64,000 bases of DNA from Isoetes taiwanensis (GCA_021234155.1 JAJEKV010000001.1:27421768-27485767), one strand, 5' to 3'; counted from the stretch's first letter, positions 9,840-22,250 are shown. Notes: generated by a model not told the origin, from the sequence alone. A program made the numbers and translations.

Positions 9840-10301
9840 TCCTTGGGAATATTCTCCTACCATTAATAGGCCTACTTATTAGCCCCCCTTATTAATTACA
9901 CCAATGTACCCTAATTATTAGTACATATTTAATTATTGGTATCCATACTTAATTTCGTATTATACCTTAAAATTTTTAAATTTCCTAATAGTTTGAAGTA
10001 TTAATTATGGATTTGCGCCATTTTTCACTCAGGTCTCAGATTGGCATAATTCTTCGACCCATTTTAGGTGAAATTTGATGCAGATGCATAATTTTCACTT
10101 CAATTTTACTAGAAGGTGAATTTGACTCATTCATTTCTTCGTCTAACACTTAACCTATTTTCAGACCCACTACCTAGGAGAAAAAATTTTCCCCTATTTT
10201 CGAGGTTCGATGGTGAAAATTTTTATTTCACACCCCTATAGGCCTGTTAGACTACTTTCATGGTTATGGTCAGTGCTAGTTCCTGGTCAACCAAGAACAT
10301 C
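9840..10301 (-). other. leader between primer site and H3-like gene
   Basis: AT-rich sequence with no convincing open frame. It lies directly after the primer-binding site and would be the untranslated leader of the full-length element RNA plus the upstream region of the H3-like gene. Confidence 0.4.
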
Positions 10302-10313
10302 GCTCTGATACCA
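10302..10313 (-). promoter_or_regulatory. primer-binding site, initiator-Met tRNA
   Basis: The minus strand reads TGGTATCAGAGC, complementary to the 3' end of plant initiator methionine tRNA. It starts one base after the CA end of the LTR, the usual place for the minus-strand primer. This fixes the element's direction and marks sequence to the left as internal. Confidence 0.9.
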
Positions 10314-10314
10314 T

Positions 10315-11962
10315 TGTGACGCTCCCTGCTAAATATACGGCACCCGACCGTACACTCGGTCGGCAGGAAATTCCCCATCCGGTCCTTCAACCGCACGGGC
10401 CCTCCGTCTATCCCGCACTCTGAGATGATCGTAGTGCGGGAAGGGGACACGAAGGTGTCTTGCGTGCCCTTTCCCTATGGGGTCCTATCACAGCGGAAGC
10501 ACAAACATCGTCAGAACTAGCAATACAAAGCAACATACTACCTCGAAGGGTAGCTCAACCACATATCCATAGGTGCAAAGAACATAATCATATGCCATAA
10601 AACAGGAGAGCTCCTACCCAGGGCTCCGACACATAGGGGAGTCGACTGACTGGATAGGCCTCAGGATAGAGCAGACCGAGTCATAACAATGGCGGGGCTG
10701 GCATAAGACAATGGCTAGGGTTGACCACTCCATCCGCCCCTCCTGTGCATACTTTGCAGATGGGCTAGATCAGGCTCTGGCATGACTCTAACCTTCCGGA
10801 TACGCAATCCCATGGCATCACCCATCAGGACTACTCCAGGTTGCATCTCCCTGGTCCGTTGAGGTAGGTAGGGTTGCATCTCCCCTTCCCGGGGTCTAGA
10901 GGCTCCACGGGCGGCTAGAGAATCGTGGCGACACACGATTCGTACCCGACTGAACCCCCCAAAAACAAGAGCCAAGCTGACACTTGCAACTCTTGAGAGG
11001 CAGGGCGACACCATCGCCCCAGGAAGTGTCGGACCCATGCCCGGCCCACATGAGGTGACCGACCATAAGCCTAGCCCACTATGGGATCCCCCGAAGCCCC
11101 CACTCGGCAGGGATCCTCCCTCCATCTTGCCTCTAGCCCCGTTATGTAGTGCTGAGTCACATCATAGCTTCCATAGCCCGGTGGGTTCCTATGCACAGGC
11201 CGCAACTAATAGAAACTAAGGGATCTACACTAGGGGCATACTACACATGGTCCTAGGTCTCTACCCCCCTTTCCAATACAAGAGGAGCAAACATGATCAA
11301 CCATCATCACCTACATCACATCATGATCATTATCATATGAACATCTTAACCTAATCATACATATCTAACTAACAGTTAGGGTTCCTTGATTAGGGTTCAA
11401 GATGTTCAACAAAGGTTCTAGGGTGGCTCTACTCTAGACACGAAATACTAACCCATCTGGAGTGCTAACTTCCAGATGAACTAACATGAACTCTACTCAA
11501 CCTACCTCCTCCAGAAGTGCTTCCTCCCATCCCTGGCGTTTCCATGCTCCTTGATGTGGGTCGAAGGCTTGCTCCCTCTACGATCATACACACCTTCCAG
11601 GGGCTGCTGCTCCAGGCTAGACTATGACGAACGATGCTCGAAACGGGGTTTCGGGCACGTAGATGAGAGTTCAGGTGCTAGGTCAGGGAAAAGGGTCTAG
11701 GGTTAGGGTTAGAGCCAATATAGGTGTGGGTCCACATGGGATGCCACGTGGCACCACTAAGATGAGGCCGTGTGGCGGTTGCCCAATAGGATAAGACCAT
11801 GTGGAAATGGGCCTTATCCTAAGGTTATCTAAGTTAAACAATTAACTTAGATGTGCACCCCTTGCCACTTTCTAAGGCATACAAGGCTACCTAGGTAGAC
11901 TTGTATGGTGACGGGTCCAGGAATATACGTATTTATAGCGTATATTCCCCTGGAACGTCACA
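10315..11962 (-). repeat. 5' LTR of the gene-carrying retrotransposon (1648 bp)
   Basis: Both ends are the inverted TGTGACG/CGTCACA with TG...CA termini. On the minus strand it begins TGTGACGTTCCAGG at 11962 and ends GGGAGCGTCACA at 10315, next to the primer site. The interior is GC-richer than its surroundings and has no real open frame. It is closely related to the fragment at 11963-13196. Without the 3' LTR the insertion cannot be dated here. Confidence 0.88.
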
Positions 11963-13196
11963 ACTACCCTGGGCTCAGACTCCAAGGGATCAACTGACGG
12001 CCAGGGTCTCAAGATATGAACAGACGGAGATATAACATGGCGTTGGCTGGCATAAGACAATGGCTAGGGTTGTCCACTCCATCCGCCCCTCCTGTGCACA
12101 CTTTGCAGATAGGCTGAATCATGCTATGACGTGCTTGTAGCCCTCCAGAGACGCAATCCCAAGGAATCACCCTTCGGAACTACTCCGGGTTACATCTCCC
12201 CGGTCCGATGAGGCAGGTCAGAGAGGCGTCTCCTCCCCGAGTATGACGGATCCCTGGGTGTGCTAGAGAACACGTGCCCCCTCAGTGACCCCCGCATCCG
12301 TACCCGACTTACTCTCCTAAATCTAAAGGTCAGCTCACCAACCCGTTCGAGCCCAGGACGGTCACATATGACTCACGCCCTCCGGCTCAGGGAGTGTCAG
12401 ACCCATACCCGGCCCACACACGGTGACCGGCTATAAGCCTAGCACACTGTAGGAGTCTTGTAGCCGCGCTAGGCAAGACCCCACCCCCGATTCACCCTCA
12501 TACTCGTTGTCTGGTGCTGAACCACATCATAGCATCCACAGCCAGGTAGGCTCTTGTGCACAGGCCGCAGTTATTGGGTATTAAGGGATCTAGCTAGAGA
12601 CATCTCTAATTCCTAGGAAGCTTTTAGGTCTCTACCCTGCCCTTAATTCCCAATACATGGGGGAAGCAGAAAGAACTAATGTAACTACCATTCATGTATT
12701 CAGCACAATTCATAAAGAGAATTTAACCATTCCATCTACTCAAAGAAGTGTTAGCATAAAAGAAACCTATCTATTGACTAACCAGTGTCCTGGCTGGACC
12801 CATGGTCACGGTAGGAATCCATATCTCGAAACTGGTAGGTAGGTGTTGGCAAAACAAGCTTAGGCTACTGGCTGCTGCTCCTCCTTAGTCCCAATTCGAA
12901 TTTGGGAGAGGAAATGGGGTAGGACCCCTATTCCTAGGCCCAAAATGGTAAGTCCCCTCTGGCCAATCGATTTGGGTCAGGTGGCACTCCCTTATTGGTG
13001 ATAATTAGTTAATTAACCCATAATGGCTTAATTAGGTAAATTAGGCCATTATAATTTATAATTATCCATTTGGGATTTATTAGCATAGCTAAATAAAACC
13101 ATTATGGTCGACCCTCACTTGGACCATTAGGCCCATTGTGTCGTGGTGATGTGTCCTGGTGTGCATACATATACCGTATATGCCTGGAACGTCACA
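11963..13196 (-). repeat. older related LTR, truncated by the 5' LTR insertion
   Basis: This fragment starts on the minus strand at 13196 with TGTGACGTTCCAGGC and matches the neighbouring LTR over most of its length, for example TGGCATAAGACAATGGCTAG and CTCCATCCGCCCCTCCTG. It stops where the younger LTR begins, about 330 bases before its own expected end. The simplest reading is that the gene-carrying element inserted into an older solo or partial LTR of the same family. Confidence 0.8.
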
Positions 13197-13495
13197 ATTT
13201 CTCATTAGGGTTTTCCTCGGAAACCCAAAAGTGTGGGGTTTTTCATCCCGATGAGAAGTTGTCGCCACTACCCTTCTATACTGCCTATGTACACTTTCTT
13301 TTTTATGGGGTAGCTCGACATTGTTCCTATGGTCAGCTCCCCATCAATATTATTCAAACATTGTATACTGCTGTTGTGATGAATAACAAGCCTATCTATC
13401 GGCCGATTTTTGTGTTCCTTGCGAGTCCCTTACTAGAATAAGATTACATGTTTCAAGAATGGATTGTCAGGTAAGAAATGGTGGCATAGATCTAA
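13197..13495. other. spacer between old LTR and LINE copy 2
   Basis: A plus-strand frame stays open to 13441, but its protein resembles nothing I know and it starts inside the LTR. I see no supported gene here. Confidence 0.3.
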
Positions 13496-13496
13496 G

Positions 13497-15125
13497 AATG
13501 AGAATGAGAATGAGAATGATATTTTATCGTCCACTGAGGCCAATCGGCCTATGGGACCCATAAGAAGCGCAGCAAACTTATTACTGTCCGGGTTAAAAAA
13601 CCCCCGCCCCGAAGGGTTTTCGAGGGAAAAACCGTGGCAGTAATAAGAATACTGTCAAACTGTACAAGTATACATCAATGTATATATACATGTCAAGTGT
13701 GTGCCCGAGGACATAGCTGATCTCGCATGTCCATAACCTCCTGAAGGTATGATCCCAGCACCCGTACGGATGCTGTGCTCAATGTCACATGTAACGGCTG
13801 GCCAGGCCTGACCAACTCAGCATAGCACGTCCGAATTTGATCATATGCTGGGCAACTTTGAAGGGTATGAGATTCATCCTCAATGACTCCCATTTGGCAG
13901 CATTGACAAAGCCTGTCCTGGCGTGGCTCACCAATCCATCTGCCCGTCTCAATTCGAAGATGATGTGTCCCTGTGCGAATGGAGGCAATGCGTTTGCGCC
14001 TTTTCATGGGCAAGTGAGTACGCAGGTAGCATTGCGGGCCTCGTTCCAATGTGGGATTTATGTGGCACTGGTAGTGTGCTGTCTTGACATGTTCAAGGGC
14101 ATTGGCATCCCAAAGCTTGCTGAGGAAGCAAGCGTCAAGATATTGCCTCAAGCTATGGCGGTCTGCCTCTGCTTGCACCTGTATGCACCTGTGCTCCTGC
14201 ACATTCCATCTAGCCATCCATTGAGCTCTCTTTTCCCTCCAGCAGGCCTTGAGGCGCTGCGGCCCCATTGCCATGATATAAGCTAGTTTAGGGAGACGAG
14301 CATCGTCCATATTGACCACCTTCTGAAAATAGACAATGTGGCAATCAAGGGCCGCCCTCAAGAGGCAAGAATCCCGCTCCTCTGCGGTAGAATTTGATAT
14401 GGGACGGTGGACTTCACCCCTAGTGCTCGTACTAAGAAGGCTTTCTGGACCTGCTCCAAGTCATTCCAAGTAGCAAGTGATACTACTGGACCCCATACTT
14501 CCACCCCGTATAAAAGGACAGGCTCTACTAAGACCTTGAACAGGTGTGACTGATGGGCCCAATCATACAACTCCACTCTATGACTATTGTTTTGCATTGC
14601 ATATAGTGCCTTCCAGTCTGCCGTCACTCGTAGCCGTATGGATGTGTCCCAGTGCATAGTAGAAGGAAACTCCACTCCCAAATACTTGTATGTGGATGCC
14701 ACTTCCACATTCTGGCCTTGGTAACTGAAGGAGGGGACCCTCGGCTGACGTGAAGATGATATGAAAACCACCTTAGTCTTGGCCAGGTTGACGCGCATAT
14801 CAGTCGCGTGGCAGAATGTGTCCAGGGCATCGAGATGTCGTTGCATGTCTGCTGGTGTGTAAGCTAGGAGGTCTACATCATCAGCATATATTAACTGTCT
14901 GATGATCTGATAGAGAAGGTGAGCTCCATCGCCCCCATTATCAGCAAGCCAGCTCTCCAATTGATCAATGTAAAGCCCAAACAATGTTGGGGAGAGAGGG
15001 CATCCCTGACGAACCCCGATACTACTATCAAATGGTTGGCTTGTCTCACACGAACTGACCCGAGCATCTTTCATATAGCACAGACACCGCGCATTCTCGC
15101 AAATCTCTACAGGAACCCCCAAATT
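13497..15125 (-). mobile_element. LINE retrotransposon copy 2, 5'-truncated (RT, zinc finger, 3' UTR, hexamer tail)
   Basis: It begins within the RT domain. The 255-codon stretch 15122-14358 has G-V-R-Q-G-C-P-L-S-P-T-L-F, then L-I-Y-A-D-D-V-D-L-L, the catalytic YADD, then L-A-K-T-K and Y-L-G-V-E-F. A single-base shift near 14360 leads into 14361-13693, which ends with a zinc-binding motif C-Q-C-C followed by H-T-L-Q-S-C (Cx2Cx9Hx4C), as in many plant LINE proteins. The 3' UTR contains AAAAAACCCCCGCCCCGAAGG and ends CGATAAAATAT before a (CATTCT)n tail at 13497-13525. Copy 3 has the same UTR and end, which fixes the element's 3' border. Only one shift is seen in about 475 codons, so this is the best-preserved of the three copies. 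Confidence 0.9.
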
Positions 15126-16835
15126 GCGGTTGATATAAGTCTTAGATCAGCTCAATGCATTCGTTTAGCATACACCCTATCCCTAAAACAATTAAATGAG
15201 TTGTTATAATAAAAAGAGGGGGCTTGAACTAGTAAAAACTAGCGCAAACATCAGCATTGGTCAATCCCTTTGCTGTCTTAACTGGCATACGAGAACTATT
15301 AAAAGTCCAGGATGGTACCATTCTTTCTTGGTATCCAACTACAAAAATCTTTACTGCTATTACAATAAGTCTCAATCAGAACAGTTAAATATCCTTGAAA
15401 CAAATGATCAATGGAGTTTATGCCAAATAAATTCATTGGGAGCATTAAAGAACTATTAAACCTTTACCTTAGATGGATAGGAACCATATAATATTTTCAT
15501 GGCTTTTACAGGTCTGGAAATTCTGTGTTGTAGAATGAGCCAAAATGAAGAGTGACTTAAGATTTCTGATCATAAACAAACCCAACATTGACCATTATAA
15601 TGATAAAACAATAACGCATCAAAGCATCATGTTTAAGAGTCTGCAATATTATCCGTGTCATAGCCTTTAGATTTCAGGTCTTAAATGATAACTGGAATGC
15701 ATTTCATAGCAGAATTAAAGATGCACACAACCCAAATGTTGCTGGTGCTACATGAAAACTCCACACATCACTTTAGCAAATAAGAGACAAGAATGACACA
15801 CCTAAGCATTTCACCGTCCTCAGAAGTGCCAGAATCACCCGGATTCCTCAGATGAGGTATTTGATGCAATCTAGAATTTGCTCATCATGGATCATACTGA
15901 TATTCATATTTTTACCCATAGATAAGGTAGGGTCCCCTTCGTTGATGCACTTAATAGAAACTCAATCCAAATAATTTGTACAAACAACAAGCAATTGCTT
16001 GGATTTCACTTTTAAAATGTGCCTAGCATGTAACACATCAATCAATAATATTAAGTTTCAGGGCCAAAGACATCTTACAACTATTTTTGCAAAGCAGCCT
16101 TGAATTGGGGCACGGGGAGGGGGGGGGGGGATGGATCTTACCACCATAATGGTGATGCATGTCACCATATGGAGCACTTTACCATGGTGCAGGAAACCCC
16201 CCTAATGGTGCACTGTGTAACTGTGATTGGTGCGCTTTTTAGCTTCAATTGGAGACATCTGGATCTCTTCTTAGTGCATTGCAATACCTGTAATGGTGCA
16301 TCTAATGACCTTTAATAGTTCAGTCTGTTCAATAGTTTGGTACACCAAATTACCATAGAAGTAATCTTTAAGTTTAAATAAATATCAAACAACCGTTACA
16401 CAGATTCATTACACGATTGATATAATTCAGCATTGAAGGAGTTGAACCTCCAATTAACCTTCATTTAAAGGTTAACTATCCCAAATTACTGGCCTGCAAA
16501 ACAGATAGCTCTTGTTACTTTATGAAGTTTGTTCTACATCAAATGATAGTTGAACAGAAAAGAACTCCATATAAATCTCGCTTACAGCTAAACTAAAAAG
16601 ATGAGAGGACAAATTTTACTTTTACACCAAAGTTATTTTTACAATAAAATAGCCAAACATAACACAACCATATAGTGGAAAAAAAGACAAAGTTTCATTG
16701 ATTTGACAAGTCATATCATATTCAATGATTTCAGATGTGCAAGGGCTTCTGCCCTGTATATGTCATCCAGACATTCCTATTCTGAGAGGTTTCAGATTCT
16801 CCTTGAGAGTCGGTGTGATCCATAGAGTAGATATT
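15126..16835. other. intergenic, no supported gene
   Basis: AT-rich sequence with short, unconvincing frames. A run of 11 G occurs near 16118-16130. ATGGTGCA-like words recur at 16140-16310. I see no gene. Confidence 0.5.
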
Positions 16836-16839
16836 AGCG

Positions 16840-18364
16840 TTATCTACTACTATAGGAAGACTCACAAGTAACATTATCTTGTACAATAGCATAAGCATTA
16901 CTACTAACATCATTATGTTCATTATCATTTGAGATAACCTGCTGATTCTCTCCCTCATTTATGACATTAAGACTTCCAAGACTTCGCTTGCATTTCTTTC
17001 CCCAAACAGGAAATGTTCTTTCATAAGTGGGACCTCGCTTACCATTCTTTTGCATCTCTCTTGACCTCCTTCTCTCTTCCCTTACTTTTTTAGCCTCTTC
17101 CTTCCTCATCCTTTCTCTCTCTTTTGCTGGTTTTCTTTCTGCTTGCATCCTTTTCTTTTCTTCCATTTTCCTGTCTAACTCTAGCTGCATCCTCTGGTCT
17201 CTTTTGTTCTTGTAGCCTTGCAGAAACTACTTCATCTGATGTAACATAAAGTTTCCCTCAGGAAGCCTCAACCTCTTTACCTTCTATTAATTCTTATTGC
17301 CCCTAAATTTGCATCTGCCCCTGCTACATCTGACCCTGCTCCTGCTGCCCCTGCTACATCTGGCCCTGCTGCATTATCAATATTATTTGCATCTATTATC
17401 ACAACATCTAACACATCTGCTGCTGCTACATTACCAACATTTTCACCTTTACTAGTGGTTAAAAAGTGTGCTGCTACCGCTACATCTGCACTTGCTGCAA
17501 TATCATCATTATTATCATTATTTTCACCTTCATTTGTGGTTAAAGATTGTCCTGCTGCCCTTTCTGTATTATCAACATCATTATCAATATTTTCACCTTT
17601 ATTTATGGTTGGAGATTGTGCCTCTGCTGCTAACCTATCAGCAACTGGATCAGGCCTTACAACTTCTTCATTAAATGGCCAACTACCAGTTTTAGAAAAT
17701 CCTGTAGAGATATTGGATGGAGTGAAAGAGCAAACAATTGCATCAAAAACTAAGGTCGCAAGATCTTCTTTGGTATGTTTTATACTATATGTAGCATGCA
17801 TGAATTGTCCTCTGAGCCTTCTGAAAGCAGATTTGGAGGGTGCAAAACATGAAACGTCTTAAGGTTGTAATCTATGGGAGGTATGCGCAGGAGGCAAAAG
17901 AATGTGCAAGCCTATATCTTTGGCCTTCAAGATGGTTTCAATGGTAACATGGCTTCCATGGCCATCAATGATTAGAAGATAGGTCTATCCAATGAAATTC
18001 CACTAGGAACCGTATTTCTGAAGTGATCCAGCCAAGCAAAAAATAACTCATCTGTCATCCAAGCAGATTTTTGGTAGCTCGTTATGGCTCCGGGTTCATA
18101 ACCTGCCAGCAAGTTATTTCCTGCCATCCTCCTACCTTTGAAAATATACACGTTAGGAAGTTTAACTCCTATGGCATTGACACAAAACAAAACTGTCATC
18201 CACTTTCTATTGTTTGGAATTGTCTCTTTGATATCCTTCATTCCCTTTCTAGCTATTACTCGCATGCCAGTTCAATTTCCTGCTTGCACCCATGTTTCAT
18301 CAGCGTCTAGATCCTAGATGGATCAAGTTCCAATTTATCATAAATCTCTCTCAAGGTGGTATAG
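16840..18364 (-). pseudogene. pogo/jerky-like DDE transposase, main part (split by the MULE)
   Basis: Minus-strand remnants of a DDE_1 superfamily transposase (Tc1/mariner-pogo type). In order: N-F-Y-T-T-L-R-E-I-Y-D-K near 18345, the first catalytic Asp in D-A-D-E-T-W (about 18285), then F-C-V-N-A-I-G and Y-I-F-K-G-R-R-M, W-M-T-D-E-L-F-F-A-W, and the second Asp in L-I-I-D-G-H-G-S-H (about 17965). The third Asp lies in L-Q-P-stop-D-V (about 17870). The tail G-F-S-K-T-G-S-W-P-F-N fits the family. Downstream is a low-complexity stretch with N-E-G-E-N repeats and a K/R/E-rich C-terminus to 16840. At least one frameshift (17972) and two stops are present. The N-terminal DNA-binding part lies on the other side of the inserted MULE, from 38547. 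Confidence 0.85.
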
Positions 18365-18373
18365 AAATTTCTA
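18365..18373. repeat. left 9-bp target-site duplication of the MULE
   Basis: AAATTTCTA directly abuts the left inverted repeat. The same nine bases in the same orientation follow the right inverted repeat at 38547-38555. Nine bases is the standard duplication made by Mutator-like transposases. Confidence 0.92.
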
Positions 18374-18468
18374 GGGAAAATTTTAAAAATGCCCTTATAG
18401 TTTGGAGTATTTGCGAAAATGCCCCAATATTCTCAAAAATTGCAAATTTGCCCCTAATTTTTGCCTTA
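18374..18468 (+). repeat. left terminal inverted repeat of the MULE
   Basis: It starts GGGAAAATTTTAAAAATGCC and ends near CCCCTAATTTTTGCC. By eye it differs from the reverse complement of 38452-38546 at about four of 95 positions. Confidence 0.92.
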
Positions 18469-19377
18469 CGAGCAAAAGAACTTGTCGATGAATTACTTAG
18501 ATGGACTGAGCAGCTCCAAGCAACATAGAAGGAGGAAAAACAGTCGGCTATTCCCCAATCCCTTTGTAGACCAGCTAATTTTTTTTGGCGGAGTTTTGTT
18601 TAGAACGTTCAATCTGGAATTTGATTTCATAAGGCACATTTGACTGGCACCGAAAGGCTGGGGTCATGATGTGATAATATAAACTTGTGGAAAGGGCAAA
18701 CGATCTGGTAGATTATAATTTGGAGCTAGGAAGGTTTTAATTGGAGCTAGGATGGTCGGAAATTATCAAAAAATTGTTGGCAATTCAATGTCTTGTTTGC
18801 CTTCAGAACTTTACAATTGGCATATTACTATGGATCCTACATGAATTGGGCAATGTTGTCCATGATGTAGCGCTAGCATAGATGAAACAAGATCCTCTAG
18901 CTGAAACCATCCTGGACGTCCAGAATGTCCATCACACAATTCTAACGATCAAAGTTTAACAAAAATGAATTCTATTACATATACACAACATTCATACAGT
19001 AAACCTGCATCCTCGCATGCTGAAAAAAATTGCTGCAAATGTGGTACCTTGAATGGCATTTAATTGAATAAAATGCCAAGGTCTTCATACTTTGCATACA
19101 TATTGATACGAGAGATTCTCACAACCACAAATCTTGATGCACGAAATGAGTGTGCTGCATTTTGGCTTCTGCTAAATGTGTGCTTTGAGAAGCTGGCATA
19201 TGACTTTGTCAGGAGATCGTGGCTGTCCATGAGAAAACCTCATGAGGCAAGTTGTCTTTGATGAATATAACCTGCAATCATGTAATTCCAAATAACAACA
19301 TCCCTCAAAAGCATCCTTTGTGAAGTCGCATTTGCATCCAACTTTTGTTCTTGTGTATTCTGCAACAGCTATATTAT
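18469..19377. other. MULE subterminal sequence, no gene
   Basis: No convincing open frame or family match. It would be the non-coding left shoulder of the MULE. Confidence 0.45.
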
Positions 19378-20092
19378 GACATATTTAGCAAAATTTAGAC
19401 TTATTCAAATCTAATAGATACGCTTCAAGGATGTCATGATAAGATTATATGTATTTTTAATTTTGTTGATTTTAGTAAATTGTTCAATTTATTTTTAGAT
19501 CAAAAGTATGATGGAAACTAAAGTATGAAATTGCTTTCCAAACTAATATTCACTTTAATCTTTTAGAATTAAATTCTTATCTAAGAAACTTTGTATGCTT
19601 AAAATGTTATTTTTTTATAATAATTTTAAATTGAAATTGAATACGTTTATGTTTTAATAATAACTATTGAATAGTTTATTTTTGATGAAGTAAAATATAT
19701 TGAAAATTAATGGATAATAAACTGAACCTAGACTTTCTTTAAGGTGTTTTTTGTGAAATTCTCATAATAGTTTTAAGTCAATCGCTTATCACACCATCAA
19801 ATTTCATTTAGAAATTATCATTGCCAAATTTTAAATTTGTTAAATCACTGAAAATTGAACCGTTATATTCTTGGAATGTTTAATAATAAATAGATTCAAG
19901 CAAAATTTAGTTTGAAAAGCAATTTTATTCTTCGATAATCATTACACTTTTAATTTAAAGACGAACTTATATAATTAAAATTTACATATATTATAACAAT
20001 CAAGAAGAATTTAAACAATATATATATATTTTTATAATGGCATCCTTGTGCTATCCATCAAATCTAAATAAATCTATTTTGTTGGATATGTC
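19378..20092. mobile_element. 715-bp TIR element, copy A (inside the MULE)
   Basis: It begins GACATATTTAGCAAAATTTA and its far end, reverse-complemented, reads GACATATCCAACAAAATAGA. The two ends match imperfectly over about 45 bases. The body is very AT-rich and non-coding. A second copy lies at 20845-22250. I could not identify a clear target duplication, so the superfamily is open. Confidence 0.7.
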
Positions 20093-20602
20093 CTGATTCT
20101 AAAAGGTCAAGGTCATGGAATGGTATTATCGTCTCTTTTAATTCTGTCTGGTTTTGCCCAGTGATCAAACTTTTTTGTCATAGCTTTTAATAGAACTCAG
20201 GGTCTCTGGAAATTGATCTTTAGTGGATTTTGAAAATGTGAACTTGTGTTGACTAACATCTGTTTTGGTGAGGATTTTGATGAAGAACAGCTGCCAATCC
20301 GCCATCTAACCAACAATCAATAATCAATTAGAACCCAAATCTATAAAACAAAACCAAGAACAAAATAAGGAACTTCCAAACCAAACCTGAAGATAAACTG
20401 GACGTAACACTGAAGAAAATATAGAAAATAGGAAGAGATGAAAACATAGAAGAGCTCGACATCTTTTTATAGACCATTCTATCATTTTGGTCTGCAAAAT
20501 CCCAACAAAAACTTTCAGTGAATCAAAACAGGCCTTTATATAAACTATATAAAATAGAAGACATAGAACAATCCAACAGAAGAGAAAATAGCCGATGACC
20601 AA

Positions 20603-20806
20603 TTAATCTTCCTGGTCGGTTTCTTCTTCATCCCCATTTGACTCATCTTCATCCTTATTTTCGTCCTCACTTTCTTCTTCACCACATTTGATGGCATAGA
20701 TGCATTTTCTGCTTTCAGTTTTCTTGTAAAATTTGACTACTTCACCTGCAACAAGGGTTTTATCCTTTACATAGTTGCGCCGACCCACAGATAAGTGTGG
20801 CATCAA
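20603..20806 (-). CDS. small acidic-tailed protein or exon, unknown
   Basis: The 67-codon frame lies between the two copies of the TIR element. The first half is mixed (M-P-H-L-S-V-G-R-R-N-Y), and the last 25 residues are almost all D/E/S/N, ending at a stop. It may be the last exon of a captured gene. The same strand continues AT-rich and non-coding to 20324. I do not recognise the family. Confidence 0.35.
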   Translation of the reverse strand: MMPHLSVGRRNYVKDKTLVAGEVVKFYKKTESRKCIYAIKCGEEESEDENKDEDESNGDEEETDQED

Positions 20807-20844
20807 GACATCAGATGCATACCTTCTATATTTTACCTTCTTAT

Positions 20845-22250
20845 GACATATTTAGCAAAATTTGGACTTATTCAAATCTAATAAATATGTTTCAAAGATG
20901 TAATGATAAGATTGTATGTATTTTTAACTTTGTTGATTTTAGTAAATTGTTCAATTTATTTTTAGATCAAAAGTATGATGGAAACTAAGGTATAAAATTG
21001 CTTTCTAAACTAATATTCACTTTAATCTTTTAGAATTAAATTCTTATCTAAGAAACTCTGTATGCTTAAAATATTATTTTTTTTAAATATCTAAAAATAA
21101 TAATTTTAAATTGAAATTGAATACGTTTATGTTTTAATAATAGCTATTGAATAGTTTATTTTTTATGAAGTAAAATATATTGAAAATTAATGGATAATAA
21201 ACTGAACCTAAACTTTCTCTAAGGTATTTTTAAACGTGTAAAAATTTGTAAATTGTGAAAATTCTCATAATAGTTAAAAGTTAATCGCTTATCACACCAT
21301 CAAATTTCATTTAGAAATTATCATTGCCAAATTTTAAATTTGTTAAATCACTGAAAATTGAACCTTTATATTCTTGGAATATCTAATTCTAAATAGATTC
21401 AAGCGAAAATTAGTTTGAAAAGCAATTTGATTCTTCGATAATCATTACACTTTTAATTTAAAGATGAACTTATATAATTAAAATTTATAAATATTATAAC
21501 AATCAAGAAAAATTAAACAATATATATATACAAGAAAATTAATACGTCCTACGGCGCATTGTTCCAGTTTTAGCATGTCCTTATATTCCCTTTAATTCTC
21601 CTGGATTCCCTTACATTCTAGAAATTTCTAGAACATTTTAGAACTTTCTGGAACATTTTGAAACTTTCAAAACATCGTAGAATATTATAGTCTATTTTAT
21701 CTTAATTAGAACATTACCCTTAAGTATATTTGAAACATAAATTATTCATAGAATTAATACTTGGTCTAGTGGTTAGAGTGGGGGGTTTGGGAGGTTGAGG
21801 ACCAGGATTTGAATCCCCCCAATAACATAAAAATTTTTAAAAGCCTTTCCTTAAGGATTGAGCATTCAATATGAGCCTTAGGATCTTAGACTTGATCAAC
21901 GATCAAGATCATATAAAAGCAATATGAGCCGTAGGATCTATTACATATAATTCCCAAAGCCACGTGGACCGTAGGATGTGTCACCAAGCCACGTGAGCCG
22001 TCGGATCTCAGTCCGACGGTCAGGATCAGATCAATCTGGACCGTAGGACCACGGTACACATATTATATGTAAACTCCCAGGCCATCTGGGCCGTAGGATA
22101 CGTCCCAAACCCACGTGAGCCGTCGGATCTCGAACGGACGGTCGGATAAGCGCGAAACATAAGAACATATATAGATTAGATATATATTTATAATGGCATC
22201 CTTATGCTATCTATCAAATCTGAATAAGTCTAAGTTTTGTTGAATATGTC
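20845..22250. mobile_element. TIR element, copy B, interrupted by a 650-bp insertion
   Basis: It matches copy A from GACATATTTAGC at 20845 to about 21530, then resumes at about 22181 and ends at TATGTC, 22250. The intervening 21531-22180 is foreign. Its own ends match each other over about 45 bases, reading GACATATTCAACAAAACTTA on the reverse complement of the far end. Confidence 0.7.
21531..22180. mobile_element. 650-bp insertion with tRNA-like head and GCCGTCGGATC repeats
   Basis: It splits copy B of the TIR element inside a (TA)n stretch. At 21758-21830 it holds a tRNA-like segment: an A-box-like TGGTCTAGTGGTTAGAG and a B-box-like GGATTTGAATCCCCC. Further on, the words ACGTGAGCCGTCGGATCT and GACCGTAGGA recur with a spacing of about 120 bases (21960-22020, 22080-22150). 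It could be a tRNA-derived SINE or a composite. No coding frame. Confidence 0.55.

Larger units (their letters stand above)
1740..11962 (-). mobile_element. Ty3/gypsy-type LTR retrotransposon with two extra upstream genes, 3' part missing
   Basis: From right to left on the minus strand: an LTR (11962-10315), one base, a primer-binding site (10313-10302), a leader of about 570 bases, an H3-like gene (9735-8606), a second extra gene (7814-6293), gag (about 6075-5023), a zinc knuckle plus aspartic protease, RT, RNase H and integrase, stopping near 1740 at a LINE. The domain order PR-RT-RH-IN is that of Ty3/gypsy elements, and the RT motifs look like chromoviruses. The 3' LTR and polypurine tract are outside the window or lost. 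Gag-pol carries about eight stops or shifts, so this copy cannot work on its own. That both extra genes belong to the element is inferred from their position between the primer site and gag, their shared orientation and the absence of other element ends between them. Confidence 0.7.

Noticed and set aside
11700-11716. Telomere-like GGGTTAGGGTTAG
   Set aside because: Only two units inside the LTR; chance or an interstitial trace, not a telomere.
13136-13441. 101-codon plus-strand gene after the old LTR
   Set aside because: It starts inside the LTR, has no known motif, and no promoter or exon structure supports it.
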